From assembly GCA_018241505.1 (NCBI GenBank), contig JAFEDS010000017.1, positions 248,001 to 312,000 of the forward strand: a stretch of 64,000 nt of DNA, given 5' to 3'. Every line of letters starts with the position of its first letter. Position 1 is the first letter of the stretch. This document shows positions 61,059-64,000 of this stretch, piece after piece. This DNA is from Pseudomonadota bacterium. GTDB taxonomy: Bacteria; Pseudomonadota; Gammaproteobacteria; Steroidobacterales; Steroidobacteraceae. The notes under the pieces were generated by a model. It worked only from the letters and a program-made list of their open reading frames with translations. It did no database searches and was not told the origin of the DNA. Position numbers and translations under genes: made by a program.

Positions 61059-62789
61059 GTGTTCTCCGGCGTGACGGTCCGCTCCCGCTTGCTCTCGTTC
61101 GTGCCTCCTGCCTGGCGAGATTCACCCACGCTCGCGCCCTTTCACTCGCGAGTCTTCGCGATGATCTGGACCGCCAGCCTGGTCTCCAATTTCGGCAGCC
61201 TCATCCAGGCGGTCGGCGCGTCGTGGATGATGACGTCGATTGCACCCACGGCAGACATGGTCGCCCTGGTTCAAGCATCGACCACATTGCCCATCATGCT
61301 GTTTTCGCTTGTCTCCGGCGCGACCGCCGATATCTGGGATCGGCGCTTCGTGATGCTCATTGCGCAGGTCATGATGCTGACAGTGGCGTTCGCGCTCACT
61401 GTGATTACCTACATCGGGCAGACCACACCGTGGACTCTGCTGACCCTGACATTTCTTTTGGGCTGTGGGGTTGCACTTTATGGACCCGCCTGGCAATCCT
61501 CGGTGGGCGAGCAGGTACCTCGTAATGACCTGCCGTCGGCAGTCGCACTGAACAGCCTGTCGTTCAACATCGCCCGTACAGCGGGTCCTGCCATCGGCGG
61601 TGTGATCGTCGCAAAAGCCGGTCCACCGGCAGCATTTTTCATCAACGCGCTGTCATACGTCGGATTGATCATCGTTTTGTGCCTTTGGCGGCGGCCGCGC
61701 CCCGCGCCGTTTCTGCCACCAGAGAACATGCTGATGGCGATGGGCGCAGGCATCCGATACGCGCGCCTATCTCCTGATATCCGGACCGTCCTCATTCGCG
61801 GAGTCGTGTTCGGCCTCCTCGGCAGCAGCGTCTGGGCGCTGATGCCATTGATCGCTCGCGATCTCATCAAAGGCGACGCGGTTACCTACGGCGTGCTACT
61901 TGGTTCGTTCGGCATTGGCGCGGTGCTGGGTGCATTGAGCAGCACCTGGCTTCGCAGGCGCTACTCGAATGAGGTCATCGTCCGTTGGTCGACGGTGGGT
62001 TTCGGGATTGGCAGCATGTTGACCGCCATCAGCTCGTGGTATGCCCTGACCCTGCCCGCGCTCATGCTCGGCGGCGCCGCCTGGGTGTTGGCTCTCTCGA
62101 CTTTCAATGTCACGGTTCAAACCTCGTCGCCGCGCTGGGTGGTCGGTCGAACGGTGGCCATCTATCAGATGGTGACTTTCGGCGGACTGGCCGCCGGCAG
62201 TTGGCTTTCGGGCGAGGTGGCCGAAGCGTTCGGCTTGTCCTGGTGCCTGCTGGTCACTGGTGCGCTCATGACCCTCTCGACCGTGCTGGGTCGCTGGCTG
62301 GCCCTGCGTCAGCCCGACGGACTCAACCTCGATCCCTCGCGAACCTGGTCCAGCGAAAACCGGGCCCAGCTCGACAGGCTCATTGACACTGGACCGGTGG
62401 TGGTGACGGTCGAATATAAAATCGCGGTGGAAGACGCCGAAGCCTTCAGGGTGGCCATGCACGAGTTGAAGCGGATCCGCCGGCGCGACGGTGCCAAACG
62501 CTGGTCGCTCATGCAGGACATGGCGGCCCCGGAAATCTGGATCGAGCGCTACCACAGTCCCAACTGGGTGGAGCACCTGCGCCGCCATCACCGGTTCACT
62601 GTGGCCGATCGCGAAATCGAGCGCTCCGCGCTCGACTTTCACCAGGGACCGGAGCCTCCGCACATCCGCCACTTGATAGAAAGACGCACGGACGAACCGG
62701 TGGGAGAAACGACGGCAACGACCGACCCACATCTGGGGTCGGGCTCGGTCACATTGACGCCTAACGAGGCCCCTGCAGAACCCGGATGA
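61059..62789 (+). CDS. MFS transporter (EntS-like, MFS_3) with C-terminal ABM-like domain
   Basis: A 576-residue major facilitator beginning GTG, with twelve helices in the first ~420 residues; [29 protein letters not shown] and [18 protein letters not shown] are typical of the EntS/MFS_3 group. Residues about 440-540 form a soluble alpha+beta domain resembling an antibiotic-biosynthesis monooxygenase ([39 protein letters not shown]). This fusion recurs in annotated bacterial proteins. The substrate is unknown. Its end overlaps the convergent FUSC gene by 29 bp. Confidence 0.88.
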   Translation: MFSGVTVRSRLLSFVPPAWRDSPTLAPFHSRVFAMIWTASLVSNFGSLIQAVGASWMMTSIAPTADMVALVQASTTLPIMLFSLVSGATADIWDRRFVMLIAQVMMLTVAFALTVITYIGQTTPWTLLTLTFLLGCGVALYGPAWQSSVGEQVPRNDLPSAVALNSLSFNIARTAGPAIGGVIVAKAGPPAAFFINALSYVGLIIVLCLWRRPRPAPFLPPENMLMAMGAGIRYARLSPDIRTVLIRGVVFGLLGSSVWALMPLIARDLIKGDAVTYGVLLGSFGIGAVLGALSSTWLRRRYSNEVIVRWSTVGFGIGSMLTAISSWYALTLPALMLGGAAWVLALSTFNVTVQTSSPRWVVGRTVAIYQMVTFGGLAAGSWLSGEVAEAFGLSWCLLVTGALMTLSTVLGRWLALRQPDGLNLDPSRTWSSENRAQLDRLIDTGPVVVTVEYKIAVEDAEAFRVAMHELKRIRRRDGAKRWSLMQDMAAPEIWIERYHSPNWVEHLRRHHRFTVADREIERSALDFHQGPEPPHIRHLIERRTDEPVGETTATTDPHLGSGSVTLTPNEAPAEPG

Positions 62790-63948
62790 GATCGTGGAGA
62801 TCCTTGCCGAGGGTCTCCAGGAGAAAGTCGAGCGCGTCCAGAGCAGGCGCCCCCACGCCCATGGGCCGTTGCGTCGACGTATCAGGAGCGCTAACGCCAG
62901 CACCGACCGCCTCGGCGGCCCACGCGTCAGCGCCGCCCGGCTGGCCGCCGCTCGCGTCAGCGGCCCACGCGTCAGCGCCGCCCGGCTGGCCGCCGCTCGC
63001 GTCAGCGGCCCCAGCGTCAGCGCCACCCGACTGGCCGCCGCTCGCGTCGGCGGCCCCAGCGTCCGCCGCGTGGCGCGCCCGCGCTAACGCCTGCGAAGCC
63101 GCGTCGAGCGCTTCCCGGCTGCGCGCCAGCGCCCCCGACTCCGGCTCCAACATCCCATCCGCCAGGTCCCGGCACACACTGTGAACGGCCTGCGCGTATT
63201 TCAACGCGCTCGTTCGCCGCACCCCACTGCCCACTACCCTTCCTACAAACATCGAGTCCTGCTGCAAGCGGCTCAACAACCGAACCATGCGAGCCTGCGC
63301 TCGGGTCACACCTCTCTTGGTCACTATCAGGACACCCAGGTCGCGCAGATCACGCCGAATGTCATCGTGCATGGCATCCAACTTCGCAGCGTCGCGTTTC
63401 TCGTCGAACGCGCCTTCCAGAGCAGCACCGATGCGTGTCAGGATGGATGCAGCCCTTCGGAAAATACGGCCATGGCCGCGCGATGGCAGCACCGAAAGGC
63501 CCACGACCGTGCTCGACATCGACCCGATAGTGATCTGCAGGAGCCGCAGCAGCGCCACGTGAAACGGTGAAACCAACGTCGACGTCGAAGACAGCAGAAT
63601 CACCGCCGCAACTGGCGCGGTGCGGAACTCTTCAAACGCGGTAATGAAAAGACTCAGCGGGATCATCGCCACCGCCAGCAACGCGATTTCGGGCACGTGC
63701 CAGGCTCGCGCACCAATGACGCCCATCGCAACAGCCGAGCCAAACACGGTACCTATCAAGCGACTCCTGCCCGCCCTGCCGGAGCCTCCGGCGCCGGGAC
63801 GCGAAACGATGAGCGCGCTGAGCACAGCCCAATACGTCTCAGGCAGATGACACAACATCGACACTGCCGCCGCGAGCACCGTCGAGATCACCATCCGCAG
63901 TGCATCAGGCCAATCCTCGCGCAATGCAGCCAGCCGTTTAATCAACAT
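62761..63948 (-). CDS. FUSC-family membrane transporter
   Basis: A 395-residue protein with an N-terminal membrane domain of about six helices (PDALRMVISTVLAAAVSMLC, YWAVLSALIVSRPGAGGSGRAG, FITAFEEFRTAPVAAVILL) and a soluble C-terminal half. FUSC proteins include AaeB-like aromatic-acid exporters. This is a half-length form. The C-terminal part holds three 15-residue repeats (GAADASGGQPGGADA-like) from a DNA tandem repeat. A MarR-like gene end lies immediately upstream on the same strand. Confidence 0.85.
   Translation of the reverse strand: MLIKRLAALREDWPDALRMVISTVLAAAVSMLCHLPETYWAVLSALIVSRPGAGGSGRAGRSRLIGTVFGSAVAMGVIGARAWHVPEIALLAVAMIPLSLFITAFEEFRTAPVAAVILLSSTSTLVSPFHVALLRLLQITIGSMSSTVVGLSVLPSRGHGRIFRRAASILTRIGAALEGAFDEKRDAAKLDAMHDDIRRDLRDLGVLIVTKRGVTRAQARMVRLLSRLQQDSMFVGRVVGSGVRRTSALKYAQAVHSVCRDLADGMLEPESGALARSREALDAASQALARARHAADAGAADASGGQSGGADAGAADASGGQPGGADAWAADASGGQPGGADAWAAEAVGAGVSAPDTSTQRPMGVGAPALDALDFLLETLGKDLHDLIRVLQGPR
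62924..63058. repeat. Three 45-bp tandem units in the FUSC gene
   Basis: Units starting GCGTCAGCGCC repeat at 62924, 62969 and 63014 with exact 45-bp spacing and few substitutions. They encode 15-residue units on the minus strand, so the frame is kept. A partial unit follows at 63059. Confidence 0.9.
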
Positions 63949-64000
63949 CTGCCAGGCGCTCCAACAGCTTCGCCGCCAATCTCAGGAGCTCCCGCTCCGT
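63938..64000 (-). CDS. C-terminal end of an upstream gene, possibly MarR-family regulator (partial)
   Basis: An open frame enters from the window edge and ends at a TAA 63938-63940, overlapping the FUSC start by 11 bp. The visible residues TERELLRLAAKLLERLADVD resemble the LTxxERxxLxxLLxKLL end of MarR regulators, which often precede exporter genes. The identification is weak because only 20 residues are visible. Confidence 0.35.
   Translation of the reverse strand, partial: TERELLRLAAKLLERLADVD

Noticed and set aside
61896-63026. A 376-residue minus-strand open frame opposite the MFS gene
   Set aside because: It is antisense to a well-supported transporter and consists of repeat-derived Arg/Ala sequence.
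62924-63058. CRISPR-like repeats
   Set aside because: Units are adjacent with no unique spacers and lie in an open coding frame, so this is a tandem repeat.

Overview
The window is GC-rich, densely packed chromosomal DNA from a Gram-negative bacterium. Outer-membrane and periplasmic machinery supports this: an RND tripartite efflux pump, a PagL-type lipid A deacylase, TonB-independent lipoproteins and a Tat-exported molybdo-enzyme. The gene families (GcvA-like LysR, OFA-type MFS, HemJ, PagL, branched-chain keto-acid dehydrogenase with a very long linker) fit a free-living, metabolically versatile gammaproteobacterium, perhaps near Steroidobacterales/Xanthomonadales. That placement is an inference and only moderately secure. 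I saw no rRNA, tRNA, CRISPR array, insertion sequence or prophage.

Layout. 1-1965: a truncated EamA exporter divergent from a LysR regulator. 1995-7902 (minus): a DsbA-like thiol protein, a cNMP-domain/thioredoxin-reductase-like flavoprotein lacking the redox cysteines, then three late cobalamin genes (Thr-P decarboxylase, CbiB, CobQ), apparently one transcription unit. 8047-13816 (plus): a complete RND efflux operon. 13813-15796 (minus): pirin, PagL-like deacylase, DUF1348. 15892-21846 (plus): two small membrane proteins, a MocR regulator, and a periplasmic molybdenum hydroxylase (triheme cytochrome c, 2Fe-2S subunit, Tat-exported Mo subunit). 21901-24559 (minus): an overlapping small ORF plus CmcJ/NvfI-like gene, then a KTSC protein and a KTSC-fused nucleotidyltransferase whose start lies in an 11-bp perfect palindrome. 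24600-28588 (minus): E2-E1beta-E1alpha of a branched-chain keto-acid dehydrogenase. 28719-31007: GH92 mannosidase.

31133-37333: PepSY protein, SUI1/YciH factor, PmtA-like methyltransferase, RDD protein overlapping an HtrA-like pseudoprotease, DUF885 lipoprotein, and a divergent YedK/HMCES protein. 37443-41269: LacI regulator converging on a hydroxyproline-type operon (DapA-family deaminase, hydroxyproline epimerase, FadR-type GntR) with a recognisable promoter/operator. 41270-41828: intergenic low-complexity DNA with a G-quadruplex-like octamer array. 41829-45928: alpha/beta hydrolase, overlapping VOC-ArsR-SRPBCC operon, and a second DUF885 protein. 46123-49056: PadR regulator with promoter inside its operator, a 59-residue membrane peptide, PIG-L deacetylase and a PRPP-synthetase-like protein. 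49090-53110: tandem repeat, cardiolipin synthase, CAP protein, EAL-CBS-GGDEF protein. 53372-64000: OFA transporter, DUF4337, DUF4184, two repeat-built exported proteins, a probably leaderless polyphosphate glucokinase, Fhs, HemJ, an EntS-like MFS with a monooxygenase-like tail, and a FUSC transporter.

A recurring theme is in-frame expansion of short GC-rich repeats in unrelated genes (Thr-P decarboxylase, E2 linker, FUSC tail) and in two intergenic regions, so this genome seems prone to minisatellite growth. The best candidates for undescribed biology are the KTSC/nucleotidyltransferase unit with its palindrome, the small ORF coupled to the CmcJ-like gene, the RDD/pseudo-HtrA pair, and the PadR-linked membrane peptide.
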